Positions 44,041 to 52,213 of a stretch of DNA of 64,000 nucleotides are shown in pieces. Both the position numbers and the translations under genes were made by a program. The notes under the pieces are model-generated. The model saw only the letters and a program-made list of their open reading frames with translations. It did no database searches and was not told where the DNA came from. Source of the stretch: Aquimarina sp. U1-2 (GTDB taxonomy: Bacteria; Bacteroidota; Bacteroidia; Flavobacteriales; Flavobacteriaceae); NCBI RefSeq assembly GCF_017897595.1, contig NZ_JAGKIK010000016.1, positions 29,385 through 93,384 of the forward strand, in the 5' to 3' direction. Within the stretch, counting starts at the first letter, position 1, and each line of letters begins with the position of its first letter.

Positions 44041-44075
44041 CCCCTTGCTCTATCTTTTCAGAATAGAACAAGGGG
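44041..44075. terminator. Hairpin, likely terminator between island transcription units
   Basis: CCCCTTG at 44041-44047 pairs with CAAGGGG at 44069-44075, extended by TCTAT/ATAGA after one mismatch, around a loop of about nine bases. On the minus strand it is followed by an AT-rich run, so it probably ends the transcript of the gene at 44290-45159 before the caspase operon starts. Confidence 0.65.
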
Positions 44076-44289
44076 GGTAATTATGTTTGAATTTAGTAAA
44101 AAAAAATCAAAAAATTGAATTAACTACTTTCTGTATCAGAAAATGACGAATTATAGGCAAATGTTGATCCAGTATATTGTCTTACGTTTTGCAGAGTGTA
44201 GAAAGGTACAGGAATTATCCATTTTATTGATAAATCATAAAAACACACACCTTTAGAGGTGTTTAAAATTCTGTTGAATACGAAATATA

Positions 44290-45159
44290 TTATTGGGAAA
44301 TCTTTACCAAATCGCAAGTTTCAATCTCTACAGTTGCTATTGCTTGTTCTGTTCTAATAGCTCCATAAGCATTTTCTCCTCTATACGTAATTCGAATAGA
44401 AAAGTTATTTCCTTTACTACCTAAATACTCACAGTTTACCTTTTCGAAAGATTTTGGATTATGTAAAGACGCTTTGATTTTATCTGGAACGATAGAGCAA
44501 GCTGCTTCCAGACATTTTTCTACAGTTTCTCTTTGAGATCTAAGTTGAGCCTTCTTTCTTTTTGTTTCTGCGATCTTTGCTTGTCTTTCTGCTTCGGTGC
44601 AGTCCATAATAAAAAGCCTTATGTTATCATAGGTAATACTGTCAATTTGTTTTTGATCCAAATATTCCTTAGTTCTTTTTTCTATCAATTCATAAGTGTA
44701 ATCATTATGTTTTTGCCCAAAGTCAGGATATTTTTTATCCGCTTCTTTAATACAGTTGCTTTCGATGGTAGAAATGTCGGTAATGATTTTACAAACGCTC
44801 AAATCTTTTTGAGACAAACTATAATTCAAGGAATCTTTTAATTGTGCTAATTTTTGCTTTTCTAACTTGTTTTTATCTGCTTTTACTTTGAATTCTTTCA
44901 TTGAATCCAAGCTATAGAATAATGAAGCGATAAAAAATAGAATGATCGGCGCTACGATTCTAATAATTTTTACAGTGTCCCGCTTAATAGTTTTTAGGAT
45001 TAATTTGGTTAACGGAGATATAATAATACAAGCGACTATTAATAATAGCCCAGCTACTGTTTCTCCTTCTATTAACATTCCTATTCCACCGATTATAAAA
45101 AACAAAGCAATAAATGAAGCTAAGACATTGAGAAGGATAGAGGTAGTGTTATTTTTCAT
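44290..45159 (-). CDS. Membrane protein with long periplasmic or cytoplasmic C-terminal domain, unknown
   Basis: A 289-residue protein. Three hydrophobic helices lie at about 8-28, 35-53 and 66-84, then a Lys/Glu-rich coiled coil (KVKADKNKLEKQKLAQLKDSLNYSL), a Cys-containing helical part and a C-terminal alpha/beta domain with CLEAACSIVPDKIKASLHNPKSFEKVNCEYLGSKGNNFSIRITYRGENAYGAI. The last part resembles small secreted or lipoprotein domains found near cargo genes in Bacteroidota, but no family is assigned. It lies at the junction of the mobility and cargo halves of the island. Confidence 0.7.
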   Translation of the reverse strand: MKNNTTSILLNVLASFIALFFIIGGIGMLIEGETVAGLLLIVACIIISPLTKLILKTIKRDTVKIIRIVAPIILFFIASLFYSLDSMKEFKVKADKNKLEKQKLAQLKDSLNYSLSQKDLSVCKIITDISTIESNCIKEADKKYPDFGQKHNDYTYELIEKRTKEYLDQKQIDSITYDNIRLFIMDCTEAERQAKIAETKRKKAQLRSQRETVEKCLEAACSIVPDKIKASLHNPKSFEKVNCEYLGSKGNNFSIRITYRGENAYGAIRTEQAIATVEIETCDLVKISQ

Positions 45160-45210
45160 AATTATGATTTTATACTCTCAGTCCCAAAGAGCGGGTTTAT
45201 AAATAAAGAA

Positions 45211-45340
45211 GCGTGGGACTTACAAGCTTACCGTCAAGGAGGTACTGGTATACCCAATGCACAAATAAACTAAGCCCACGCCATAGCGTGAGCGAAAGTC
45301 CATTCATCTTGTGCATTTAAAAAATTACCAGTTTTCCTTA
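45211..45340. ncRNA. Strongly structured non-coding segment (candidate RNA, oriT or single-strand origin)
   Basis: Nested inverted repeats within 130 bp: AAGGA-ACTGGTA (45236-45250) pairs with TACCAGT-TCCTT (45326-45339), AATGCACAA (45256-45264) pairs with TTGTGCATT (45309-45317), and a hairpin CACGC-CATA-GCGTG lies inside (45277-45290). GCGTGGGACTTA at 45211 can instead pair with TAAGCCCACGC at 45271-45281, giving a second, mutually exclusive fold. No open frame convincingly covers it. It sits upstream of the cargo and downstream of the replication gene. The identity (RNA versus DNA hairpin) is not decided. Confidence 0.4.
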
Positions 45341-45734
45341 ACAAGAATAAATAGCTAACGCTTTTATTTTTTTATGTACAGATTATGCTATTTCTACATA
45401 ATTATCTTTTTAATTGTTATTTGGTAAAAGTAATAACTTTCTTTGACTTGGATATTAACCAGAATGGATAACATATGATAATATAGTCATGCTAGTGATA
45501 GTGATACTTTTTTTATTGTAAGTAATTGATTTACATTTGATTATAGGTTGTGCTGTTACCTATGAACTTATGTTATCCTTTTTTACTCTAAACCGTTAAC
45601 ATTTAATAGTATATATGTTTAGTAAATCAGATCCTAAGATATTGGTTATTTGATTCTTACGTTAGTATCTTTTTTATTGATATTCTTTATAAATTTTAAT
45701 AATCAAAAGAGGAGATTATTTTACTGCTTTAAGA
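45341..45734. other. AT-rich non-coding stretch on the island
   Basis: About 390 bp of very AT-rich DNA between the structured segment and the GGAAAC repeats. No reading frame or RNA gene was recognised. Its composition fits an easily melted origin-adjacent region. Confidence 0.4.
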
Positions 45735-45914
45735 GGAAACGGAAACCTTTATATGCTTCTGGAAAAAAGTTTCCACGTACCATTGAAATTATATGTAAAA
45801 ATTAAAAGTTTCCACTTATTTTAATGTAACTTATTGCTTTTTAGTCTGTTAATTTTAAGTGGAAACTTTTTTAGGAATAGGAAACATAATTTTTAATCCA
45901 AAAAGATTGGAAAC
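45735..45914. repeat. Iteron-like GGAAAC/GTTTCC repeats next to the replication gene
   Basis: The hexamer GGAAAC or its complement occurs at 45735, 45741, 45769, 45808, 45861, 45880 and 45909. Two of these are part of a 15-bp inverted repeat (AAAAGTTTCCACTTA at 45804 against the complement at 45856-45870). The array ends exactly at the stop codon of the primase-helicase. Such clusters beside a replication initiator usually bind the initiator, so this is a candidate replication origin or autoregulatory site for the excised island. Confidence 0.6.
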
Positions 45915-47801
45915 CTATTTATCTTTTAGCCATTTATTAATTGTTGTATGAGTTTTACCCAGTTTCTCTGCAATTTTACGATTAGAAATACCTTCTTTTT
46001 TAAGTTTCAAAGCTTTTTCCTTTAATTCTTTGTTTTTGGATTTTGAGACTGAATATAAATGATCTTTTTCTTTGCCAAAACCTACAGGTTCAAATCCTAA
46101 GAAATTCCCTTTTTTAGCAAGTCGTAGTTCAATAACACTCCCTGAATGAAACTTATTTTTTCCGTTCCTTACCTTAATTTGTTTTAAGTACCGTAGATTT
46201 TCTCCTTTTGCACTTTTCCCTATTACCGATATAGAATCTGCAAAATTTGCTATGTTTTTACTACCTCCTAAATGATTAATGGTTAGGTGTATCCCCTCTT
46301 CAATTTTGGGAGTATGTGCTATAACAAGAATAGATACATCATAATCATTTTTTAGACTTTTTAGTGATTTCATTAGAGATAGTGCAACCTGTCCATCTTG
46401 AGTGCTTAAGTTTTTCAAATAGGTTATATTATCAACTATCAAAACTGATATGTCTTTTAGTTCTATTTGTTTTTTGATTAGATCAAGCAGTTTTTCATCA
46501 ATGTTAGTTAAATCAAACCCCTTCTTTTTATCTGAATTTGAAAGATCAGAAATATCGATCTCATCAATAAAAAAATTATTGGCAAATCTATAAGGTTCTT
46601 TGGTGTTATCATCGGTATATCTCTTTTCAAACATCTTATCTGATAGTTCAAAATCTATGAATAAAGTATTAAGTGGTCGATTTTCGTTCGCCAAGTTAAA
46701 TGTCCTGATTCCTCTACTAATAGAGTCACCTAATTGAGTTGCTAAAATACTTTTACCTATTCCTGTATTGGCAAAGAGTATGTGTATTTCAGGATGAAAC
46801 CAAATATGACCGAACAGCATACTTAATTCGGGGGTATATTTTGCGTCTTCTAATCGTTGATTAGCACTACGAATATGTGGAGTTTCTGGTTTGTTTTTAG
46901 GTTTTGAATCAATTTGATAATTTATTCCTTCTTGCTTGCAGTAGTAAAAGAATGTTCCTAAGCTTATATCTCTATTGCTAGAATTTAAACAATTATCAAA
47001 TTGTGTATCACATTCTTCATTGTCATAATCTGGATATACTGAACTTATTTGATGGAATAACTCTCTGCCATCTTCACCAAGACTAGCTAATGAAAAACCA
47101 ATTCTCACCCAATCATTATAATTTTCTGTAATATCGATATCCTTTTCTAATAACTGATTGATGCAAGATTGTACTTTTTTGATATCTAAATTGTCCGATA
47201 CGTAAGATTCAGTTTCTTCTATAATTTTAGATTCTTTAAAATCAGAAGGTTCAAACCCTATATAATCTTGATAGAAATAAGCTTCTGGATCATAATTTAA
47301 AAAACAAGCTCTAGATACATCACTACCAGATTTATCAATTTCTATATCAAAATGTTCTTTAAAAAAAATTGTAAGCCATTTGAAATATTGAATATGAGAA
47401 GCCTTATCTATATTAATACCTAATACAACTTTTAATCCGTTTCCACTTGGACTAATGAAAGCAAGTGCCACAGCTAAGATTTTACAAATTTCTTCTTTTA
47501 ACCTATAGATATTACCTTCACATTTATCAATATCTATAACAATTAAACCAGAATGAGATAGTAAATTATGGTTAGATCTTTTACTAAAAACACCACTAAA
47601 AGTAACGAAGGGATAAATTTCTTTTTTCTTGGTTCGTAGCTTTTTTTGTTTGTCGATAAATTCTTTAAACTCTTTATGAGTAATAAGTTCATATAATTCT
47701 TTTAGGTTGCTAGGCTCTCTTTCAGGCGTTGTATTTTCTATAGGAGGATGAAATGAGCTAAAGACTCCTAAGTTTTTGACAAGATTGTCTGTCGTTTTCA
47801 T
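45915..47801 (-). CDS. Primase-helicase replication protein (VirE-N / PriCT / RepA-like AAA)
   Basis: A 628-residue multi-domain protein. Residues 1-190 are a BT4734/VirE-N-type primase-polymerase-like domain (LSHSGLIVIDIDKCEGN; FISPSGNGLKVVLGINID; KSGSDVSRACFLNYDPEAYF). Residues about 205-275 resemble PriCT (NDWVRIGFSLASLGEDGRELFHQISS). Residues about 320-530 are a RepA/DnaB-like AAA ATPase with Walker A NTGIGKSILATQ near 345. A Fis/Hin-like HTH (ISNRKIAEKLGKTHTTINKWLKDK) ends the protein. It is expected to start replication of the excised island, with the GGAAAC array just downstream as possible target. Confidence 0.88.
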   Translation of the reverse strand: MKTTDNLVKNLGVFSSFHPPIENTTPEREPSNLKELYELITHKEFKEFIDKQKKLRTKKKEIYPFVTFSGVFSKRSNHNLLSHSGLIVIDIDKCEGNIYRLKEEICKILAVALAFISPSGNGLKVVLGINIDKASHIQYFKWLTIFFKEHFDIEIDKSGSDVSRACFLNYDPEAYFYQDYIGFEPSDFKESKIIEETESYVSDNLDIKKVQSCINQLLEKDIDITENYNDWVRIGFSLASLGEDGRELFHQISSVYPDYDNEECDTQFDNCLNSSNRDISLGTFFYYCKQEGINYQIDSKPKNKPETPHIRSANQRLEDAKYTPELSMLFGHIWFHPEIHILFANTGIGKSILATQLGDSISRGIRTFNLANENRPLNTLFIDFELSDKMFEKRYTDDNTKEPYRFANNFFIDEIDISDLSNSDKKKGFDLTNIDEKLLDLIKKQIELKDISVLIVDNITYLKNLSTQDGQVALSLMKSLKSLKNDYDVSILVIAHTPKIEEGIHLTINHLGGSKNIANFADSISVIGKSAKGENLRYLKQIKVRNGKNKFHSGSVIELRLAKKGNFLGFEPVGFGKEKDHLYSVSKSKNKELKEKALKLKKEGISNRKIAEKLGKTHTTINKWLKDK

Positions 47802-47812
47802 ATTGAATACGT

Positions 47813-48133
47813 TTAAAAATTAATTGAATTTTGTTTCCCCTGTAGTAACCAATTGGTTATCTCTTTTTTATTGAATATCCATTTACCGCATCTTTTGATA
47901 CATGGGATTTCCATCTTTTGGCACTTTTTTCTTAAAGTGGATTTGGAAATTTTTAAATATTTCGATGCTTCATCTATATCTAGAAAGATATCTTGTTTAA
48001 CATCAATTGGAGGTGAGTTATTTTTTTGAAGAATTTGTAATTCCTCACGAATAATTTTTCGTATTTCTTCAGGGTCATATAAAAAAGAAAATTGTTTCAT
48101 TCTAACAGTTTTGATACTGCTAAATTGAAACAA
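47813..48133 (-). CDS. Helix-turn-helix DNA-binding protein (AlpA/excisionase type)
   Basis: A 106-residue protein with an N-terminal helical part and a MerR-like winged helix: DIDEASKYLKISKSTLRKKCQKMEIPCIKRCGKWIFNKKEITNWLLQ. It ends 12 bp before the primase-helicase start and is probably co-transcribed with it. Likely a regulator of the replication gene or an excisionase. Confidence 0.85.
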   Translation of the reverse strand: MFQFSSIKTVRMKQFSFLYDPEEIRKIIREELQILQKNNSPPIDVKQDIFLDIDEASKYLKISKSTLRKKCQKMEIPCIKRCGKWIFNKKEITNWLLQGKQNSINF

Positions 48134-48180
48134 TTGAAAAACCTAGCCTTACGTTGATTACGATTGTAACTAGCGTAAGA

Positions 48181-48981
48181 TTAAATCGATAAAGTTTTGT
48201 ATTTGTCTTTCAGTTTTAAATTATTTAATGCTTTTTGTATTGTTTCGACAGATATTTTTAATTTGAAAGAATTTTCAGCGACTTTGACTAAATCCTTCTT
48301 AGTAGCTTCAATGTTTGAAAAATTTTTGAGGGGTATTACGAATCCTAATAAGTATCCTAATTTTGATTTGTTTCCTTTGGATAAATCTATCCAGACAAAA
48401 TTGTCATCACAATAACCATTCTCAATAAGCCATTTTTTTAAATGCCTTCGTTTTTCTTCATCAGGTACCAAATCTTCTATGGTTTCGATTGTCTCAGATT
48501 TATTTAATATTTCTAATACTCTAGTTAATATGCTATTTTGGATTTCTACGAAATCTGATAATTTTCGTTTTTGGTTTAACTTGATGAAATCATCCATTTC
48601 ATCAATCCAAAAGTCAGACTTAGGATCAATATGTTCTATGATATCTTTTCTAGAAAAGAAAACATCTCTTTTCTCTTTTTGAAAAGATATATTTTCAAAA
48701 GCCCTTTCGAATTCCGAAACATAAAACTCTTTATTTTTCAAATCAGTTATTTGATATTCTAATCGATTAACTAATAGTTTTAAGCTGTTCTCGTAATGTT
48801 TTGGATTAGAATGACCATTAAATTCAATATTTACATCCTTGTTTTTGTTTTCTAACAGTTCAGGGTACTTTGATTGTATTTTTTTTCCTAGTAGAGTTTG
48901 GTTGGTTTTTAAATAGGTTATGGTGACATTTGCAGTCACTAAATCAGTCATTAGTTTTTCTAGTGTCTCTTTTACTTCCAT
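48181..48981 (-). CDS. Island-encoded protein of unknown function
   Basis: A 266-residue, charged, mostly helical protein. It opens with a helical segment (VKETLEKLMTDLVTANVTITYLKTNQTLLGKKIQ) with coiled-coil tendency and ends with a small winged-helix-like region (FSNIEATKKDLVKVAENSFKLKISVETIQKALNNLKLKDKYKTL). No family was recognised. It lies 2 bp after the integrase stop and before the HTH gene, so it belongs to the mobility operon and may be a DNA-binding accessory factor (inference). Confidence 0.7.
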   Translation of the reverse strand: MEVKETLEKLMTDLVTANVTITYLKTNQTLLGKKIQSKYPELLENKNKDVNIEFNGHSNPKHYENSLKLLVNRLEYQITDLKNKEFYVSEFERAFENISFQKEKRDVFFSRKDIIEHIDPKSDFWIDEMDDFIKLNQKRKLSDFVEIQNSILTRVLEILNKSETIETIEDLVPDEEKRRHLKKWLIENGYCDDNFVWIDLSKGNKSKLGYLLGFVIPLKNFSNIEATKKDLVKVAENSFKLKISVETIQKALNNLKLKDKYKTLSI

Positions 48982-48983
48982 AA

Positions 48984-50096
48984 TTATAGATTTATAGCAT
49001 TAGCTGCTGATATTTTTTTATCATTTAATAGGTTGACATAGTTCATAGTTGTTTTCAAATCCTTATGACCTAACATTTCCTTTACCGTAAATACGCTAAC
49101 ATCAGAATTGAGTAGGAGCGTGGCAAATGAATGCCGAAACGTGTGAAACCCTATATTTTTTTGAATCCTTGCATCTTCGGCCCATTTTTTCAGTATTCTG
49201 TAATCTTTTTTAAATCCTTTAAAAATTAATTCATTTGGTAACCCTCTTTCTGAAAGGAGTTTATATGCTTCATCATTAAACGGTAGGGTTTGCTGGTTGC
49301 GCGTTTTTTGATGTTGGAAACGTATATAATGTCCTGTCTCTTCAGAATGCTCTACATTGCTCCAAACAAGTTTCTGAATATCTGATACCCTCAAACCTGT
49401 ATAGATCATGAACAAACAGGCTCTCTTTTGTATCTTGCATTTGCAGGGAGTACTCTTTAATCGAGTAGCTTCTTCTTTGGTAAGAAATTCCTTTTTGGTT
49501 TCTTCCGCTTTAATACGATCAACTTTTGGAGCTATATTTTCTTTAAGAAGTCCATCTTTAAAAGCTGATTTTATAGCATAGATAAATTTAGAAAAATAGG
49601 AACAAGCCGTGTTTTGAGAAATTACTTTTCCTGTTTTAAAATGCCGTTTGACTAAAAGGTATTCTCTAAATTCATCTACGAATCGAATTGTAAGATCTTT
49701 CATTTTGATCTCTGATGAAAAATCCTTCAAATAGCTTAAGACGATAAGCCAAATAGCTTCATTGGAGATACTACGGCCTCTTTTTTTAGCTAATTTCTCG
49801 AAGTATTCCAAGAAGTCCTTATTCTCAATATCCGAAGCCAGAAAACCATAGTCATTATTAAAGATTTGATTCTGCCGTTTATTACAAAGCATTCTTGCCC
49901 TTAGAAGTGTGTTTTTATTCTGGACTTGTTCCACCTCATCTTTTGGCTTGACCAGAATATACATGCCTAAAAATTCTCTCCTTGAGAATTTGCCTGTTGT
50001 GGGGTTTAAAATAGGAGGGTAGTAATCCAAATATAAACTCTGTCGTTTTTTATTCTTTAGTAATTTCTTTCTTAATGTAACTTTTGATGTCTTCAT
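48984..50096 (-). CDS. Tyrosine-type integrase of the mnmE island
   Basis: A 370-residue integrase with the N-terminal Arm-binding segment (KVTLRKKLLKNKKRQSLYLDYYPPI), a SAM-like core-binding domain (about 100-190) and the catalytic residues Arg in IYTGLRVSDIQKL, HxxR in FHTFRHSFATLL and the final His/Tyr in LGHKDLKTTMNYVNLL. Its ATG overlaps the stop of the HTH protein at 50093 by 4 bp. It lies about 720 bp from the mnmE attachment site and is the natural enzyme for that site. Confidence 0.93.
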   Translation of the reverse strand: MKTSKVTLRKKLLKNKKRQSLYLDYYPPILNPTTGKFSRREFLGMYILVKPKDEVEQVQNKNTLLRARMLCNKRQNQIFNNDYGFLASDIENKDFLEYFEKLAKKRGRSISNEAIWLIVLSYLKDFSSEIKMKDLTIRFVDEFREYLLVKRHFKTGKVISQNTACSYFSKFIYAIKSAFKDGLLKENIAPKVDRIKAEETKKEFLTKEEATRLKSTPCKCKIQKRACLFMIYTGLRVSDIQKLVWSNVEHSEETGHYIRFQHQKTRNQQTLPFNDEAYKLLSERGLPNELIFKGFKKDYRILKKWAEDARIQKNIGFHTFRHSFATLLLNSDVSVFTVKEMLGHKDLKTTMNYVNLLNDKKISAANAINL

Positions 50097-50452
50097 ATAT
50101 CAAATACTCTTTTAATTTCTTTTCTGGTTATAAATACTCGACTTCTCAATTTTATAGTTTTTATAGAATCATCTTCAAACAATCGATAGGCAGTAGATTT
50201 GCTTATGCCAACGAAATCGCACAGTTCTTTTATAGATAGCACCTCTTTTTGATTGATTTCTGGATTTTTAATCTGTTGAGGTATTACCTTTTTCTCTAAT
50301 TCTATTGCTTCTTGAATTTTTCTTTGCCTTTGTTTTCTTTTGTATGCTTTTTTCGCACAAGTGTCAGAGCAATTTTTGGTTACTGTTGTCTTAGCAATAA
50401 ACTCTATTCCGCATTCTTGACAAGTCTTTTTTAACCTTATATTAGAACTCAT
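50093..50452 (-). CDS. Zinc-ribbon and helix-turn-helix regulator (excisionase-like)
   Basis: A 119-residue protein with an N-terminal four-cysteine zinc ribbon (CQECGIEFIAK, then NCSDTCAKKAYKRK), a basic helix and a C-terminal MerR/HTH_17 fold (LSIKELCDFVGISKSTAYRLFEDDSIKTIKLRSRVFITRKEIKRVF). The Zn ribbon joined to an excisionase-type HTH is typical of integrase-linked proteins in Bacteroidota. Co-transcribed with the integrase. Confidence 0.85.
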   Translation of the reverse strand: MSSNIRLKKTCQECGIEFIAKTTVTKNCSDTCAKKAYKRKQRQRKIQEAIELEKKVIPQQIKNPEINQKEVLSIKELCDFVGISKSTAYRLFEDDSIKTIKLRSRVFITRKEIKRVFDI

Positions 50453-50600
50453 TTTTTTATCGATACAAGTTTACAAATAAATCACTTAATCTAAATTAAG
50501 ACTCTGTAAGCCAAAGTATTATAATGGTATTTATCTTGACAATTTTTGATAAAAAAAGTTAGAAAATTATTTAATGTAGAGGCCGGAATTATCTCTTAGA

Positions 50601-50640
50601 GTATCAGGAAGTATCTATAAGTCTCAGGAAGTCTCATAAT
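50601..50640. repeat. Four 10-bp phased GTMTC repeats near the right island end
   Basis: The units GTATCAGGAA, GTATCTATAA, GTCTCAGGAA and GTCTCATAAT follow one another with no gaps, so each GT[A/C]TC start is exactly 10 bp (one helical turn) from the next. They sit between the HTH gene and the attachment site at 50822 and are candidate Xis or integrase arm-binding sites. Confidence 0.6.
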
Positions 50641-50821
50641 TTATCCGAGAAAGTTTGAAATATGGTATCGATTTCAAAAATTGCATTTGGAGGTACAAAA
50701 AAGAGACAAGGACAATCCTATCAAAGGATAACAGAAGCTATTTTGAATGCGGAGTTAGGGTATGTAAAAGTTCTGGAAAGTTGATTTATGTTGAGTTTTG
50801 TTAGTTTTTGTAGCTCTTTTC
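50641..50821. other. Island right-end non-coding stretch
   Basis: Non-coding bases between the phased repeats and the mnmE tail. With 50453-50600 they make up the 369-bp stretch with no gene. No hairpin or reading frame was recognised, and it abuts the attachment site. Confidence 0.4.
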
Positions 50822-50851
50822 CTACTTCCCGATACAGAAATTAGCAAATAT
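50822..50851. other. Attachment site at the 3' end of mnmE (right boundary of island)
   Basis: The last ten codons of mnmE (IFANFCIGK plus stop), repeated at 33170-33199. The two copies differ at two positions inside these 30 bases: ATC/ATT in the Ile codon is synonymous, and Ile ATA/ATT just upstream also is. Insertion at this site keeps the MnmE C-terminus intact. Confidence 0.85.
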
Positions 50852-52213
50852 ATTGCCTAATAAATCATCATTAGATATTTCACCGGTAATCTCTCCAAAA
50901 TGATATAAGGCTTGCCTAATATCAATAGCCATAAGATCTCCAGAAAGACCAGTATCTAAACCATATTGAACTTTTTGAATTTCTTCTAGTGCTTTTAATA
51001 AAGCATCATAATGTCTTGTATTGGTTACAATAGTTTCGTTATTACGTAACACACCCGTATTCACAAAATCTAACAGCTTGTTTTGTAATTCTTCTACTCC
51101 TAAACCGCTTTTTGCTGAGAGTAAATGAATATTCTCAATTTCTGAAATAAGGTGATCAATTTGATTTTGTTCTAACTTATCAATTTTGTTAGCCACAATA
51201 AGCAAAGGTTTTTGAGGGTATTTGTTCTGTATTTTTCCGATTTCGGTTTTTAGTTCTGAGATACTATCAACCGTCAACAATGAACTATCAACTAAATAAA
51301 TCACAACTTGTGCTTGTTCGATTTTTTCGAAGGTTTTTTGGATTCCAATACTTTCAACTACATCTTTGGTGTCTCGGATTCCGGCAGTATCAATAAATCT
51401 AAACCCGATTCCGCCAATAGTAATTTCGTCTTCAATGGTGTCTCTGGTGGTTCCAGCTATTTCAGATACGATAGCTCTTTCTTCATTCAAAAGGGCATTG
51501 AGCAGGGTAGATTTTCCGACATTAGGCTCTCCTACAATAGCCACAGGGATTCCATTCTTGATCACATTTCCAACGGCAAAAGAATCGATCAAACGTTTTA
51601 AGACTTCGGTAATTCTACTAATTAATTCTTTGAATTGTGTACGATCGGCAAACTCTACATCTTCTTCGGCAAAATCTAACTCTAATTCTATTAGCGATGC
51701 AAAATTGATTAATTCCTCTCGCAACGCCTTAATTTCGGTAGAAAACCCTCCGCGCATTTGCTGCATTGCAATTTGATGCGAGGCTTCAGAATCTGATGCG
51801 ATAAGGTCGGCCACTGCTTCTGCTTGAGAAAGATCTAATTTACCGTTTAAAAAAGCGCGTAAGGTAAATTCACCAGCATTTGCCATACGACACCCTTTGC
51901 GTAGTAAAAGTTGTATGATCTCCTGTTGAATGTATGTAGATCCATGACAAGAAATTTCAATAGTGGGTTCTCCGGTGTATGATTGAGTTCCTTTGAAAAT
52001 TGAAACCAATACTTCATCCAACACTCGATTCTCATCCATAATATGACCTAGGTGTACGGTATGACTTTTCTGCTTTTCTATTTTTTTGGAATTGACAGAT
52101 CTAAACAGAGAAGCGCATATTGAAATTGCATCTTTTCCAGAAACCCGAATTACGGCAATGGCTCCGACGCCGGAAGGTGTTGCTAAAGCTACAATGGTAT
52201 CTTGTTGAATCAT
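50822..52213 (-). CDS. mnmE: tRNA modification GTPase MnmE
   Basis: A 463-residue protein of normal length. N-terminal tetrahydrofolate-binding domain (ALATPSGVGAIAVIRVSG), G domain with GEPNVGKSTLLNALL near 225, GTTRDT switch, NKID base motif, and the C-terminal helical domain ending in FANFCIGK, whose Cys is catalytically required. With MnmG it installs the 5-carboxymethylaminomethyl group on wobble uridine. Its 3' end is the integration site of the island but the protein is preserved. Confidence 0.97.
   Translation of the reverse strand: MIQQDTIVALATPSGVGAIAVIRVSGKDAISICASLFRSVNSKKIEKQKSHTVHLGHIMDENRVLDEVLVSIFKGTQSYTGEPTIEISCHGSTYIQQEIIQLLLRKGCRMANAGEFTLRAFLNGKLDLSQAEAVADLIASDSEASHQIAMQQMRGGFSTEIKALREELINFASLIELELDFAEEDVEFADRTQFKELISRITEVLKRLIDSFAVGNVIKNGIPVAIVGEPNVGKSTLLNALLNEERAIVSEIAGTTRDTIEDEITIGGIGFRFIDTAGIRDTKDVVESIGIQKTFEKIEQAQVVIYLVDSSLLTVDSISELKTEIGKIQNKYPQKPLLIVANKIDKLEQNQIDHLISEIENIHLLSAKSGLGVEELQNKLLDFVNTGVLRNNETIVTNTRHYDALLKALEEIQKVQYGLDTGLSGDLMAIDIRQALYHFGEITGEISNDDLLGNIFANFCIGK

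Larger units (their letters stand above)
33170..50851. mobile_element. Genomic island (satellite or mobilizable type) integrated at the 3' end of mnmE
   Basis: The segment is flanked by direct copies of the mnmE tail (33170-33199 and 50822-50851). It is markedly more AT-rich than both flanks and has an integrase (48984-50096) with two HTH proteins beside the right end. It holds a replication protein (45915-47801), iteron-like repeats and a structured non-coding segment, then cargo reading away from the integrase: an unknown membrane protein, an exported WD40-caspase operon, and a GHKL-nuclease/helicase/DUF2290-like operon. No relaxase, coupling protein, capsid or portal gene is visible. The 3' end of mnmE is a known integration site for other islands such as SGI1, but the integrase here is a different Bacteroidota type. 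Confidence 0.85.

Noticed and set aside
44120..44317. 65-codon minus-strand frame overlapping the end of the 44290-45159 gene
   Set aside because: Starts inside the upstream gene, has no recognisable domain and contains a small hairpin. Not supported as a real gene, though a short peptide cannot be fully excluded.
45211..45340. Retron msr-msd
   Set aside because: Inverted-repeat layout is suggestive but there is no reverse transcriptase gene in the window.
51366..51776. 136-codon plus-strand frame
   Set aside because: Shadow of mnmE with no independent similarity.
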